Shown here in pieces: positions 21,310 to 33,535 of a stretch of 64,000 bases of DNA (positions within the stretch are counted from its first letter, which is position 1; each line of letters begins with the position of its first letter). The position numbers and the translations under genes were made by a program. The DNA is from Sambucus nigra (taxonomy: Eukaryota > Streptophyta > Magnoliopsida > Dipsacales > Adoxaceae). The stretch is taken from the NCBI GenBank assembly GCA_949130495.1, contig OX422211.1, positions 450,909,219 through 450,973,218 on the forward strand. Direction: 5' to 3'. Under the pieces are notes generated by a model. The model ran no database searches. It was not told the DNA's origin and saw only the letters and a program-made list of their open reading frames with translations.

Positions 21310-22330
21310 GCCCTAACATATAGCACCGGAGTTACCACCACCTCTCCCACCATATGGTGTTGGAGTACCCAGTTCCAGTCAAGCACCACCCCAGTTCGAA
21401 ATGGCTGAGGTGGCAGCAGCCTTGAGATCGTTGGCTACAACGCAGCAAGTAATGAAGGAGAAGTTTGCCCAGCTAAGCTAAAATATAATGAGGCCACCAG
21501 GGATATCACCGAAAATGATTACTCCGACAGCTATTCAACCACATCCAGAGGCTAGGGGACCACCCCAGGCACCACGAAAGGACCAACCTAAACCTCAGAG
21601 GAGGAAGAACGTTGTTGACCCTAGGCATTTGCGTCTGAGGAGGCAAGGAAACCCTTTCCCTGAGGATAGGTATGATTATATCGAAGAAGATGACTCTCCA
21701 TCACACTGCTGGGAGCCATATGAGGTTTCAGACAACACAGTATGACCTCTGCAGCAGAGCCGAGGTTATAGAGCAAGAAGGGCCAAGGTTGGTGATGCCC
21801 AACCTAGAGGATCATCTTTTAATTGCTTGAGTAAAGGGTCGACCTTTGAAAGGCTCGGCCTAGTTAATGATCTAAGTCATATCTTATCTAGGTCGATAAG
21901 TGCAGTTGAATCTCAAAGGGAAGATGGTGAACATCGACCTCGCCATGTCCAACCCCTACATGGCTAAGACTGTAGCCAAGAGGTCAACAGCCAACGTTGT
22001 GCTATAGTTGGGGAACCCTCAGTCCACCCCTAGGAGGTGGATGGGGACAACCTCGGCCAGGACGACGTTGCTAAACTATGGAATGACTACATCCAACGTC
22101 TAGAAGAGAGGATAGGTAACCTCATTAAAAGTCGAGACCCACTGCAAAGGGGGTTCTTAGAGGGCTCCCCATTTGTGGCAAGGATTGTGAACTTCCCAAC
22201 CCCTACCAAATTCAAACCACCTATGGTGTCTCCAAAGTATGATGGAAGTACCAACCCGGTACATCATATTGAGATGTATCAGTCTACATCTGGCATTTAT
22301 TCAATCCCTGATGAGATGAGATGACGAGCT
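21310..22330 (+). pseudogene. Element A Gag, N-terminal and capsid part
   Basis: After a leader, a proline-rich, basic region is readable at 21488-21745. It is followed by the capsid start at 22037-22324: WNDYIQRLEERIGNL, SPFVARIVNFPTPTKFKPP, then KYDGSTNPVHHIEMYQ, which is the F.P.KYDG..DP..H...Y signature of Tat Gag. A stop near 21743 and another at 22322 interrupt it, and the next part is in another frame. Element E carries the same domain at 58420-58800 in worse condition. Confidence 0.85.
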
Positions 22331-23300
22331 TTTTCAAGAACTTTTACGGGAGCCGCGCACATTTGGTTCACTTCCCTTCCTAAAAATTATGTGGAAAACT
22401 TTAAGGTTTGGCTGAGTGGTTCATACATAACTTTTGTTTTGGGGTAAGACCTCAGAAGAAGACAACCCATCTACTCTACATAAAACAAGGCAAAAATGGG
22501 AGCCTCGGAAACTATATTGTAAAATTCAATAAGGAAAAGTTGGAGGTTGAAGACTACGAAGAGAATACAGCTATGACAACCCTTATAAGAGGATTGCAGA
22601 AAGGGAAGTTACTTTGGAAGATTGACGAAGACCCTCTAAAATCCATATTTGAGCTACTAGAAACAACTAGTAGGGTTATGAACACTGAAGGGGTAATGGA
22701 CGCAAAGTATGAGGATGAGAACGAAAGTAGCAGTGGAAAATTTCAAAGGAAGAAGGACGGAAAGAAGAGGGTTGCAGAAGACAAGTTTCCACACTACACT
22801 CTTCTAACTGCGAGTTATGAACACATCCTCAATGAAGTAAAAAATGACCGGTCCCTGAGATGGATACAGAAGCATAAGGCTCCTCCGCACAAGAGGAATA
22901 AGAACCTATGGTGCGAGTTCCACCAAGACCACGATCATCTGACTGACAAGTGCTTTGCCTTGAAGGATGAGATTGAGAAGATGTTGAAGTCTAGAAAGCT
23001 TAAGAAGTATGTGGATGTAAGAGCTTCTAAGGGTGGAAGAGACGATCGTAAAAAGAAGAGAAAAAATAGGTGCCGGGAAGATGCCCCAACCAGAAGAGAT
23101 GAGGACTCAGATAACGATGATGACCCTGACCTCCCACTAAAATATGACAATATCCCAGTGAAGAGGGTTGGTATGATCTACTTTGGTGTTAACACCGTTT
23201 GCGGAGGACTAGCAGGGGGTGGCTCAGAGGTAGCTGACTGCAAGGCTTATGTGGAAGAGTCCAAGTCAGTGACCAAAGTAGAGGTTGTGAATTTGGCATC
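22330..23300 (+). pseudogene. Element A Gag, C-terminal part with zinc knuckle
   Basis: The longest ORF of the window (22408-23517, 369 codons) covers the rest of Gag and the start of the protease. Visible in order: LLYIKQGKNGSLGNYIVKF (capsid helices), TLIRGLQKGKLLWK, then WCEFHQDHDHLTDKCFALK near residues 171-189, a C-x2-H-x4-H-x4-C arrangement characteristic of Tat Gag. A Lys/Arg-rich then Asp-rich tract follows. The start at 22408 is only where the frame opens after a stop. The true Gag begins upstream in another frame. Confidence 0.88.
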
Positions 23301-23309
23301 TTCTGAGGT

Positions 23310-23900
23310 TAAACATGAGAAGAGGAAGAAGGTTAGATTCTCTCGACATGATTTCAAAGGTATCCTAGATCCACACGATGATCCTTTCGTAATCACCACA
23401 AGGGTGCATGGATGTGAGGTACAGAGAATCCTTGTTAATGGGGGAAGTTCAGCAGATGTAATGTTCTGGCCCTGTTTCAAGAGCCTAGGCCTCAGCAGAG
23501 CTAGTCTTGTCCCTTAACATCACCCTTTGATTGGATTCAATGGAGAAAAGGTTCATCCGTTAGGTATGTATGAGATTTATGTAAGAATCGGATATGAGTG
23601 GCCTAAGAGGTTGACTAGAAAATCAATTTTCTTTGTGATGGGTGAGAACGTCTTCTCATCTTACAACCTCATCATAGGAAGAGTAACCCTCAAAGAATTT
23701 GAGGTCGTGCCTTCAACAGTTTAGCAAATCATAAAATTCCCAACCCCCTATGGGGTAAGGGAAGTGCAAGGTGACCAAACATCGACGCGTGAATGGTAAT
23801 TCAACTCTACAGAAGAGAGAGAGAGAGGCTCATAAGAAGGAAACAACCACTTACAGCATCGGCATCTTGGACCCTAGAGATGAGACAAAGCTTAAAAGGG
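23310..23900 (+). pseudogene. Element A aspartic protease
   Basis: The protease begins about FSRHDFKGILDPHDDPFVI and reaches the active-site loop RILVNGGSSADVMFW at residues 340-354 of the same ORF. The catalytic Asp is Asn (23437-23439); element B keeps Asp at this place. After a stop at 23515-23517 the frame continues at 23527-23724 with YNLIIGRVTLKEFEVVPST, the conserved segment near the protease end. From about 23740 to 24000 comes an acidic linker broken by stops. This copy could not process a polyprotein. Confidence 0.85.
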
Positions 23901-23959
23901 AGAGGCCACAGAAGAGGTAGAGCCCATCGTACTCAATGAGGATAAGCCAAAAAAACCGT

Positions 23960-24645
23960 CCAAATTGGCAAATCCCTAAGACCTAAGATCAAGGAACAGC
24001 TGGTGAAGTTTTTACGGAAGAGACAAAGCATTTTTGCCTGAAGCGACGTAGACATGCCAAGTATTGATCCTAAGGTCATATGCCACAAGCTCAATGTTAT
24101 GGAAGACGCAAAGCCCATCAAACGAAGGAGGAGAGTATATTAAAGAGAGAAATACGACGTTATCAAAGAAGAGGTCAGAAATGTTGAAGAAGTCGAGTTA
24201 ATCAGGGAGGTCATATACCCAAAGTGGTTGTCCAACACAGTCATAGTGCCAAAGGCAAATGGGAAACGGAGGATGTGCGTAGACTTCACTGATTTGAACA
24301 AGTCTTGCCCAAAGGACAGTTTCCCCCTGCCTCATATTGATCAGATGGTGGATGCCAGAGGTGGACATGAGCTTATGAGCTTCACGGATGCCTATTCTGG
24401 GTATAATCAGATATTCATGAACTCGAAAGACTAAAAAAAGACAGCGTTCATCACATACAAGGGGACCTATTATTATAAGGTCATGCCCTTCGGACTGAAG
24501 AATGTAGGGGCTACTTACCAACGTCTTGTAAATAAGATGTTTGAAGATCAAATAGGCAAGTCCATGAAGTGTATGTGAATGACATGCTAATGATGAGACT
24601 GAAGGCCGACACTCACGTGGCCGACCTTAAAAAACTTTCGACACC
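23960..24645 (+). pseudogene. Element A reverse transcriptase
   Basis: Conserved RT blocks in order: WLSNTVIVPKANGKRRMCVD, FTDLNKSCPKDSFPLPHIDQ, FTDAYSGYNQI, then FITYKGTYYYKVMPFGLKN and ATYQRLVNKMF. The active site reads YVND (24572-24583) in place of YVDD, and a one-base loss just before it throws the frame. There is a stop at 24432-24434. So the polymerase is dead by both a catalytic substitution and frame damage. The RT continues into the connection and RNase H region downstream without a gap. Confidence 0.9.
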
Positions 24646-25310
24646 ATGAACAACTACAGGATGAAGCTCAACCCAGCCAAGTGTGTCTTCGGGGTAGGAG
24701 CTGGAAAGTTTTTGGGATTTATCATCAATCAGAGGGGGATAAAGGCTAACCCTGAGAAGATCAAGGCCCTGCTAGAAATAAAGACACCCAGAACCATCAA
24801 AGACGTTCAAAAGTTAACCGAAAGAGTTGCTGCACTGAACAGGTTCGTCTCTAGATCTACGGACAAGTGTCTTCCTTTTCTCAAATTTCTTATAAAGGCT
24901 TTCGAATGGGATAAGGAATGCGACAAGGATGTTAAGGAACTAAAGTCCTATCTCGGATCCCCTATAATCTTGTCGCGGACCATTCTGGGGGAAGGGTTGT
25001 ACATATATCTAGATGTTTCAGAATCATCCATTAGTGCATCCATAGTAAGAGAAGATGATGGGGTGCAGAGGCTAGTATACTTCAACAGTAAAGCTCTTCA
25101 AGGGTCTGAACAAAAGTACCGTCGAATGGAAAAATTATCTTATGCACTGATACACGCTTCTAGGAAGATAAAACCATACTTCCAAGCCCACTTCATGGTT
25201 GCCCTCGCTAATTCCTCGCTAAGATAGGCCCTCCATAAGCCTGAAAAGTCAGGAAGGCTGATGACCTGGGCCATCGAGTTGGGGGAGTATGAAATAGTTT
25301 ATTAACCCAG
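24646..25310 (+). pseudogene. Element A RT thumb/connection and first RNase H
   Basis: The ORF 24646-25227 holds RMKLNPAKCVFGVGAGKFLG, then GIKANPEKIKALLEIKTPRT (thumb), a connection with LNRFVSRSTDKCLPF, and the retroviral-type RNase H starting YIYLDVSESSISASIVRED. Of its catalytic acids the first Asp is present. The typical Glu falls in QKYRRMEKLSYALI. A stop at 25225-25227 interrupts ..LRQALHKPEKSGR.., and the domain ends near 25310. Confidence 0.88.
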
Positions 25311-25319
25311 AGTTTCCAT

Positions 25320-25950
25320 CAAAGGGCAGGCACATGAAGACTTTGTAGCAGAGTTCACATGGGAAGAGGTTGAGATTGAAATTAATCAAAGAGCTGATGA
25401 TGAACCAAACAGAAACGTCTTTCATGATCCGGACGAGGTTGGGTCAAGCAGGGCCAAAAAAAATGTAGTTAAGAATGAGGAAGATAGGTACCTATTCAAA
25501 TAAGGGACCCTGTCAAAGGGGAACTTCTCTTCAAATGAAGATGTTTGGAACCTCGTCATTGATGGGTCATCTTGTGAACACAGGAGTAAAGTAGGGCTGA
25601 TAGTGTTAGCACCGGATGGTATTGACATTGGATATGCTCCGAGGTTCAACTTCAAGGCATCAAACAATGAGTCAGAGTATGAGGCATTGATAGAAGGTCT
25701 CTCATTGGAAAAGGCCCTTAGTATTGGCCGACTCCTAGTCCAGAGTGACTCGAGGTTAGTTGTAAACCAAATTTTGGGGGTATATGAGGCCAAAGATGAA
25801 AGGATGGACAAATACTTGAAGAGGGTGAGAACGACGTTAGAAGTCTTCAAGGAGGTGAAGATGAAGAGGATACCTCAGCAAAATAACAGTCGAGCCGATG
25901 CACTCGATAGGTTGGACTCAATAATGAGGACGAATATAAGAAGAATGATA
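25320..25950 (+). pseudogene. Element A second (archaeal-type) RNase H
   Basis: After KGQAHEDFVAEF and an acidic linker, a second RNase H reads VIDGSSCEHRSKVGLIVLAP, NNESEYEALIEGL, LLVQSDSRLVVNQI and NSRADALDRLDS. The Asp, Glu, Asp and final Asp of the active site are all present. A second RNase H of this kind is a hallmark of Tat elements. The main ORF runs 25603-26214 and its start lies inside the domain. A stop near 25501 separates it from the linker. Confidence 0.9.
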
Positions 25951-25959
25951 CCAGTTGAA

Positions 25960-27272
25960 ATCTTGCTCAAGCCAACCATCAAAGAAGAAGAGGTTTCCAG
26001 AACTTGCCTCAATTTGAATATGGGAGCCTCATGGATGAACCCACTTATCAGATACATCAGACAGGGAGAGTTGCCAGAAACCAAGTTAGAAAGTAGAAAT
26101 CTGAGGTTCAGGTATGCAAAGTTCTCAATTATAGGAGATTTCTTGTATAAGAAGGGGTTAAGACTCCCTCTCCTTAGATGTGTCCACCCTTCAGAGGTTA
26201 CTCACGTCTTGTAAGATGTACGTGAGGTCTTTTGTTCAAGTCACATAGGAGGGAAACCTCTAGCTAAGAGGATAATTACTCAGGGGTACTCGTGTCTGAC
26301 CTTGGCTAAAGATGCAACTGCTTATGTGAAGAGATGCGACAAGTGTGACAGATTATCCACCATCCCTCACCAACCTCATCATCTTATGACGTCAATTATC
26401 TCACCTTGGCCATTTGCAGTATGAGGTATTGACTTAGTAGGACCTTTGCCAAGAGCTATAACTAACTATCGATTCTTAGTGGTGGCAATTGATTTCTTCT
26501 CTAAGTGGGTAGAGGCTGAGCCGATGATCCCGATTACGGAGCAGAAGACCTTCCAGTTAATCCGAAAGAACATCATATGCAGATATGACCTTCCAAACAC
26601 CCTCATCTCAGATAATGGAACCCAGCTCGAGAATTATTCCTAAAAAAATATTATGAAAGAGTGGGGATCAAGCAGTTCTTCTCTTCCCCTGGCCGACCCC
26701 AGGTAAATGGTCAAACGGAGGTCACGAATCGAACAATCCTTAATGGGATTAAGAATAGATTGGAAGAGGACAAAGGGAGATGGACAGAAGAGGTATATGC
26801 AGTGCTATGGACCTATAGGACGACATCAAGGACACCAACGGTAGAAACCCCATTTATGTTCGCCCATGGCTCAGAAGTTGTCATCCCTACAGAGGTATTG
26901 CATCCCACTCATAGGGTTCAGACATATGACCCTTAGAAAATTGGGGAAGAAAGAAGACTTCAGATGCATTTGATTGAAGAAAGAAGGGAAGATGCAGATA
27001 TTAGACATGCAGCCTACCTGCAGAGAACAACAAAGTTCTATAACCAAAGGGTAAAATCAAGACCTATAGCTATAGGAGACCTAGTCCTAAATAAGACGTT
27101 GCAGAAGGCAAATAAGATCCACCCGAACTGGCATGGTCCTTATAGAGTAGTTGATGAGGTTGTGCCTAGTACTTACCGACTAGAAAATCTCAAAGGGGAA
27201 CCTTTTTCCAATCCTTGGAATGCTGACCACTTGAAGAATATTACATATGATGTTGCAGTTGTTTCTCTTTAA
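25960..27272 (+). pseudogene. Element A integrase
   Basis: Integrase inserts the cDNA into the chromosome. The zinc-binding part reads SSHIGGKPLAKRIITQGY and AYVKRCDKCDR. The catalytic core keeps all three acids: GIDLVGPLPRA, LISDNGTQLEN and NGQTEVTNRTILNGIKNRL. The C-terminal tail reads GDLVLNKTLQKANKIHPNWH and FSNPWNADHLKNI, ending at 27272. Breaks are stops at 26212-26214, near 26425, 26641-26643 (with a frame change) and 26935. Despite these, it is the best preserved domain of element A. Confidence 0.92.
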
Positions 27273-27345
27273 TACATGTATCATTTTATGAAGAGGATGT
27301 TAATGAAAAAAGCATTTCTAGTGTCAATACTTTTGTTACATTATG

Positions 27346-28230
27346 TTTAAACATCATTAATTTGGTGAACATTATGAGGTGTAACATCATATTATGGTGA
27401 CATCAGACCATAAACATCATAAATTTGGTGAAAATTAAGAGGAATAACATCATATTATGGTGACCTCAGACCTTAAACATCATTAATTTAGTGAAAATTA
27501 TAAGGTGTAGCATTATAATTTGATGACCTCAGACCTTAAACATCATTAATTTGGTGAAAATTATGAGGTGTAACATCCTAATTTAATGACCTAGGACCTT
27601 AAACATCATTAATTTGGTGAAAATAATGAGGGTGAAACATCATAATCTTGTGACTTCAGACCTTAAACATCATTAATTTGGTAAAAATTATGAGGTGAAA
27701 TATCATAATTTGGTGACCTCAGACCTTAAACATATTAATTTGGTGAAAATTATGATGTGTAACATCATGTTATGGTACCTTCAGACCTTAAATATCATTA
27801 ATTTGGTGAAAATTATGGGGTGAAACATTATATTATTTTGACCTCAGACCTCAAACATCATTAATTTGGTGAAAATTATGAGGTGTAACATCATAGTTTA
27901 ATGACCTCGGACCTTAAACATCATTAATTTGGTGAAAATAATGAGGGTCAAACATCATAATTTGGTGACCTCGGACCTTAAACATCATTAATTTGGTGAA
28001 GATTATGAGGTGTAACATCATAATTTGATGACCTCGGACCTTAAACATCATTAACTTGATGAAAATTACGAGGTGTAACATCAGATTATGGTGACCTCAT
28101 ACCTTAAACATCACTAATTTGGTGAAAATTATGGTGTAACATCATATTACGGTGACCTTAGACCCTCAACATTAATTTGGTCAAAATTATGGCGTAACAT
28201 CACCACATGGTATCCTCAAACTTTAAAAAC
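27346..28230 (+). repeat. Element A tandem array, 63-bp unit, about 14 copies
   Basis: Units run TTAAACATCATTAATTTGGT, GAAAATTATGAGGTGTAACA, TCATAATTTGGTGACCTCAG, ACC, a 63-bp period with point changes and small indels. It begins 70 bases after the integrase stop and ends before the antisense ORF. Element B carries the same array in reverse with about twice as many copies. Tandem arrays in the 3' untranslated part of Tat elements are known and can seed satellites. Confidence 0.95.
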
Positions 28231-28998
28231 AACTTGTAAGAGAACACATTCACTGAAAGAAGCAATATAATCTGAAGAAGACGGTATAAATGATTACAAT
28301 ACAAATAAAATGTACCAAGATGCCATCAGGGCTCACAAAATTTAGAGGTACAAGACAAGGAAACAAAAATTACAAAAGCTTCACAGGGCCTAAGTATCTG
28401 CACCGGCAGTCGTGTCTTCTAGGTCGGTGTTAGTCACCTCTTGTGCGTCATCCTGAGGATTAACATCTTCGATCTCGGTAACCTCCAATGTAGCGGTCTA
28501 GGAAGGAGAAGCATTGGCCTCCTCAACCTCATATAAGGCCTGAGCAAACCAGGGGTCACCAAAGCCTAGACCTTCAAATTCTAAGCCAGTTAAACTCCCC
28601 GAATCCTTTTCCTTAGAGGCATCCCACTTGCTAGTTTCTTTGATACCTCTTTCGAGGTATTCAAAGCCAAAACTGATGAACTCATTAGATACCTTATAAT
28701 CCTTAATAATCTTCTTTGAAGCGTCTTCTAAAGAGGCCTTAATCGTAGCAGCCACCTTAGCCTGCAGAGCATCATCTTTAGCTTTTAAAGCTAACTCATG
28801 GTCTTTCTTGATCTTAGCCATATCCCTATCTCTCTGCTGAACATCTTCCTTCAGCTTATCAACCTCCTTTAGCTCTTCCTTCAGACGATCAACCTCTGCA
28901 TTAAAAAAGGCTTAGACTTTCAGAGCTTCTTGACCCTTCTCTATCAGGGGCATTTTCTTCAGAGTCTAGTTCAAAAAATAGTTCATGGACAAGATACC

Positions 28999-29085
28999 CT
29001 GCAGTGGAAGGTCATATGTATAAGCACATTAATATAAGATAGCCGAGGATACACTTGAGGAAAGAAAACAAATAGAAACTTGTAC
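28999..29085 (-). other. Intron 2 of the element A antisense ORF
   Basis: On the minus strand the exon ends ..AATTCAG, the intron runs GTACAAGTTTC.. to ..CCACTGCAG, and the next exon starts GGTATCTTGTCCATG. 87 bp. Element B has the matching intron at 33536-33624, where the flanking exons align but the intron body differs more. Confidence 0.75.
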
Positions 29086-29479
29086 CTGAATTGATCTGTG
29101 GGGGGTAAACTCGGTCAAAAGCGGGATGTCCAAAGAGCGTAAGAAACGCTTATCCTCTTCGATCATCACTGATCCGATGGCATCAGTAGTCTTTAGACTG
29201 TGTCCAATCAGACTATCGTTAATCTTCAGCCGAGCCAGACGAGCACCCAGGGCATCGTCGGTGGAGAATGGGATATCACGGTCCACTATTTAATTCTGCT
29301 CTGCCTCAGAGAGTTCGCATCGGTTTTGGTCTTCATATTATTTGTGGCATCGACCTTCGATGTGTCGACATTCTTTTGGGTGGTAGGAGGTGGTACATTC
29401 TGGCCAACCTTCTTCATCAACTTCACAAGACTTGGGGCAGACATTTCCCAAAGGTCATCAGAAATACCTTCAGGGCTCT

Positions 29480-29557
29480 CTGCAAAAAGAAATATCTTAG
29501 TTAGTAAATCAGAGGCATGAAAAGTAAAAGATACAACTTATGAAAAATGATACTTAC
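29480..29557 (-). other. Intron 1 of the element A antisense ORF
   Basis: On the minus strand: exon ..GAGCTTC, intron GTAAGTATCA.. to ..TTTTTGCAG, then exon AGAGCCCTGAAGG. 78 bp with near-consensus ends. It matches the 77-bp intron at 33065-33141 of element B. Confidence 0.8.
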
Positions 29558-30283
29558 GAAGCTCGGTCAAAGAACCACGCCCAAGACCTATCTGAGAGAG
29601 GTAGTAGGGGGTCATCATATGTTCATATTTAACCAGACGACCCTGCTCCCCCTGATCTTAAAGATCCTTGACCTTTTGAATACTTTCCTGGCTAAGTCCA
29701 GGGTCGACTTTTACAGCAAGCGAGACCTTCCCCCATCTTAGAGGGGTCCTTGGAACTAACGTTTCAGAAGCCTCATGGGGACCAAATTCCCATGGCCCGA
29801 ATGTGAAAAAATACCGAGGTTGCTAGTTATGATTTGAGGTCTGGGTAACCAACAACATTTTCTTATCAGACTTCCTAGCTAAGAAGTTGTAATAGCTAGG
29901 GTGGTTTTAGCAGAGGAAGGGATGTAACACCCTGTGAAGAACCTAACAGGAAGGTCTGAGTGGTGAAATTCCCTCTAAAGGACGATAGACCCAATCGTCA
30001 CCCTTCAGGCGTTGGGGGATAATTGCGAAGTGGCTAGATTTATTTAGGAAAATATGGCTTTGATTAAAGGATGGATAGGGAGACGAAAGCCCAACTTAAA
30101 CATATGCTCATAGATTCAGATCTCCCCTTCTCGGCCATCAAAGGCCCTCTCACCCCTCAGAGGTCTCCTAATATTAATGGAAAGGCCTATTAAGTAAAGG
30201 TGCCTAAAAGCTAGAAGATCGTACTCACTACTGGATCTCTCAATCTCGGCTGCCTCAGACGTGTCAATATCACTCTCATGCCC

Positions 30284-31227
30284 GATGATGTTGGAAATAG
30301 CACCACCCGATAAGATATGAACAACCTCATATAAGCATAACAATGGCAGCAAGAGTATATGTATGTATAGTATAAGTATGCGGTGAGGAGAAGTGGATAA
30401 ACGCTTTGATATAAGTGGTTCAGCCAATCTGGCCTACGTCCACTATGAGTGTGTGTTAGTAATATCACTGAATGAAGGCGCTAATGGCCATGGATACAAT
30501 CTCTAAATCTTTCTCTCTCTACTGTATAAACTGATAGAATTTAAGCTAGGATTGCCAATTATCCATCCTTTACAATGTTGAGGATGACCTCTATATATAG
30601 TGCTTGGGGGTGTAATGTACCCCCCAAGCATACAATGTGCATGTGCATGAAGATCCAACTAGTGTAAGGATGACACCTGGATGATCTTAACTACACAATG
30701 ATGACCTCAATATTCCTTCACGTGGAGGGAATGATTCAGTTATAATAGATTTGTCCACGTGTTCCAAGGTAAACATATGCATGTAAATGCTCGACTATCT
30801 TCGCTTGGTGCCAACCTCGCCCTGGATGAGTACGAGGTTGGTGATTCCTGGCCTTCTCTATATCTGAGATAATTATATGATAACCTTGGATGGGATGCCC
30901 GCCGAGGTTAGATACCTGGAACGTCGGCCAGGACCGATGTTCTCTTAACACGATGCTGAGCCGGCAAGGCTTTGCTGATCTTAGGTGATAACTTGTAACG
31001 TCGACTAGGGTCGATGTTGATGCTGATGCTGATGGATGGTTGAACCCAAGTCCTTACTAACCTTGGCTGATTTCCAGTCGAGGTTAATGCAAAGGTTGAA
31101 GCAAAGTTGGTTGAGGTCGACCTTCTGAGTGACAATGCTTATCATGGATGTCATATGCTTTTTTCACCAAATACTGTCCAAGGTTAGTAGCTCTGAGTAA
31201 GAGGGTGCACTTAGGGCATATTAATCA
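30284..31227 (-). mobile_element. Element B 3' LTR (minus orientation)
   Basis: On the minus strand it starts TGATTAATATGCCC at 31227, includes CTATATATAG at 30591-30600, and ends ..CAACATCATC at 30284, aligned with the LTRs of A (TGATAT.CCCAAA..CATCATCA). 944 bp. The last A of the usual CATCATCA end is G or missing here. Its U3 carries the same ACCTCG/CGAGGT motifs. Confidence 0.9.
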
Positions 31228-31811
31228 CTCCATAGCCTTTAGTTACCTATGTAAATAGCTGACTAAGGGGTATGCATGTCCGAGGCTGTATTTTCTTATG
31301 TGAAAATATTTCTTTGACATGTGTCAATTTTTGAAGTGGGTAGCGTGCCTGACAATGTTTAATAATGCTGATTGTATTTTGGGCTCCCAAGGAAATGGTG
31401 GGCTTTGGTATGCATGCAACATGATTTGAGGGTTTAAACCCTTTTTTCTCATTTTTCTTCATTTCTTTCCATTTTCTCGCTCGTGCTTTCCTCTGTAATT
31501 TCTCTCTCTTCAAGAGTTGCTTCTCCGTTTTGGGGTTTCCTCAATTCTGATCTTCTTCTTCTTTATTTCACACTTAGACAGGTATCTTCCTCATCATATT
31601 TCATCATTTTCATCCTTTAATTTTCATTTCTGCTTTTTTCGGTGAAGATTTAGGCTTTCCGGGGAGGGTTTTAGGGTATTTCGGTGATACTTTGCATTTC
31701 CAGTGAGCCTATTCTTGAGTTTTCTTAGTTTAAAATCTTTCAAAATCCAAGTTTTATCTTTGAATTGGGTTGAATTGAGTTGTTTGGTTGTGGTTTAGAG
31801 TCCCAAGTGTA
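31228..31811 (+). promoter_or_regulatory. Leader/promoter region of the element B antisense ORF
   Basis: Between the LTR and the ORF lies sequence alignable with 41213-40594 (minus) of element A, including GGTTTAAACCCTTTTTTCTC and CT-rich tracts (TTTCTCTCTCTTCAAGAG). This is the usual composition of plant 5' leaders. A possible leader intron runs from GTATCTTCC after ACACTTAGACAG to ..TTTTCTTAG near 31730. Conservation between two copies suggests that this region matters to expression of the antisense gene. Confidence 0.6.
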
Positions 31812-33064
31812 GGATCATCTGCTTTATGCTTAGACCTCTATAGAATCTCATAGAAGAGTTCCATTTACTTAGAGAGAGGACCTTAGAAAAAATTAGGCAG
31901 ATAGAGCTAGCCCAAGCGGAAGCTAGTAGTACTTACCCCTCAGTCCTATCTTCCCTCCACCTCTGAAGGTAATATACCCTGAGTCGGCTGAGCCTGCTGA
32001 GCCAACAGAGGATCTAATAGACCCCACTCCTATGTCTCAATCTGAGTCGTCTACCTTATACCCTAGGTCCACAGACTCTTTCCAAGAGGCTATGGACTAC
32101 TCTGTTAGGTAAGATCAGGTCCCTGATCAGGTCAAGGTTGAGAATTGTACCTCGTCTCACAATGGTGCTAGTACCTCACAAACTTATTCTAATGTTGAAG
32201 TTATAAGGCCAAGTATAGCCATTCTGACCATTTTATATGCTATTCCCCTGTCGGCCATCACCGGGGCTGAGGTCACCCAGAAATTTCCTAATGGTATCCC
32301 TGCACCTGCCCAAATCGATGTTAATAGGGATGATGACGATGGGCACAAAAACGATATCGATATCTCTAAGGTAGTCGAGATAGAGAGCTCGGTCACTGAG
32401 TATGACCTCTTAGCCTTTAGGCACCTCTATTCTATATGTCCTTCCATTAAGCTTAGGAGACCCCTGATGGGTGAAAGGGCCTTTCATAGCCGAGATGGGG
32501 AGATCTGTGTGTACGAGCATATGTTTAAGTTGGGATTTTGTCTCCCCATCCATCCTACAATTAGAGCCATAATGTCCCATATCAACCTGGCCCCTTCACA
32601 ATTATCCCCCAACACCTGGAGAGTGATGATTGGGGCCATCGTCCTTTGGAAGGTTGTCCACCACTCAGACCTTCCAGTTAGAATATTCATGGGTTGCTAC
32701 GTCCCATCTTCTGCCAAAAACCACCCCACCTACTACCACTTCCTAGCTAGGATGTCAGACAAAAAGATATTATTGGTTACCCAGACTTCAAATCATAACT
32801 GGAAACCATGGTATTTCTTTGCCTCAGGGGCATGGGAATTTTGTCCTTGTGCTTCCTCTTCATCGTCTGATACGAGGACACCTCTGAAGTGGGGGAAGGT
32901 GTCTCTTACGGCCAAAGTTGACTTTGGCCTTAGCCAGGATAATTTCTAAAAGGTTAAGGACCTTCAAGATCAAGGAGAATAGGGTCATCTTGTTAAATAT
33001 GAACATCTGATGACCTACTACCTCTCTTAGACAGGGCTAGGTGGTAGTCCTCTAATCGAGATTC

Positions 33065-33141
33065 GTAAGTACTATTCTCTATAATTGTACCTTTGATTTT
33101 TTATACTTCTGATTTGCTAACTTAAATATTTCTTTTTGCAG
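33065..33141 (+). other. Intron 1 of the element B antisense ORF
   Basis: GTAAGTACTATT.. to ..CTTTTTGCAG, 77 bp, at the same coding position as the intron at 29480-29557 of element A. Confidence 0.8.
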
Positions 33142-33535
33142 AACGTCCAGAAGGTATTTCTGACGAGCTCTGGGAGATGTCTTCCCCAAGCCTTATAAAG
33201 CTAATGAAGAAGGTAGGGCATAATGTAGCCCCTTCTCCCCCCAAATAGAACGTTGGTACGACCAAGGCCGACATTGCTAAGAAAAGGAAGCCCACAATGG
33301 ACTCAGATAATCAGAGGCCGAGCAAAATCCAAAAGGGAGATCGTGCCATTCCGATATCCTCAGATGATGCCCTTACAGCTCATCTCCCCAGCTGAAGATC
33401 AGTGAAAGCTTGATTTTCCATGGTCTGAAGTCTATGGATACCATTGGCTCTACAATAACCGAAGATGATAAGCATTTTTTGCGCTCTCTGGATATCCCCT
33501 TGCTAGTCGAGTTCAACCTTCATAGGTCTATTCAC

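Larger units (their letters stand above)
28390..30283 (-). pseudogene. Element A antisense ORF, C-terminal portion
   Basis: Read on the minus strand from the element B junction: IERSSSEYDLLAFRHLY, RRPLRGERAFDGREGEI, YEHMFKLGFRLPIHP, then NLATSQLSPNA, the signature of the 'putative gypsy type transposon' domain (PF04195 as I know it). After two introns (29480-29557 and 28999-29085) comes a coiled-coil tail: KEVDKLKEDVQQRDRDMAKI.. and DYKVSNEFISFGFEYLERGI. It ends with an acidic C-terminus near 28390. The plus-strand copy in element B (31812-34221) aligns throughout, including both introns. Several stops are present. Role unknown; not an enzyme I can assign. Confidence 0.82.

Noticed and set aside
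27346..28230. CRISPR-like array of regularly spaced repeats
   Set aside because: The whole 63-bp unit repeats with no unique spacers, and the setting is a plant retrotransposon; the same holds for 34405-36122 and 42890-43250.
28498..28821. Independent host gene for a coiled-coil protein
   Set aside because: It aligns with the C-terminal exon of the element B antisense ORF at 33637-34158, and both lie between the 63-bp array and an LTR, so it is part of the retroelement.
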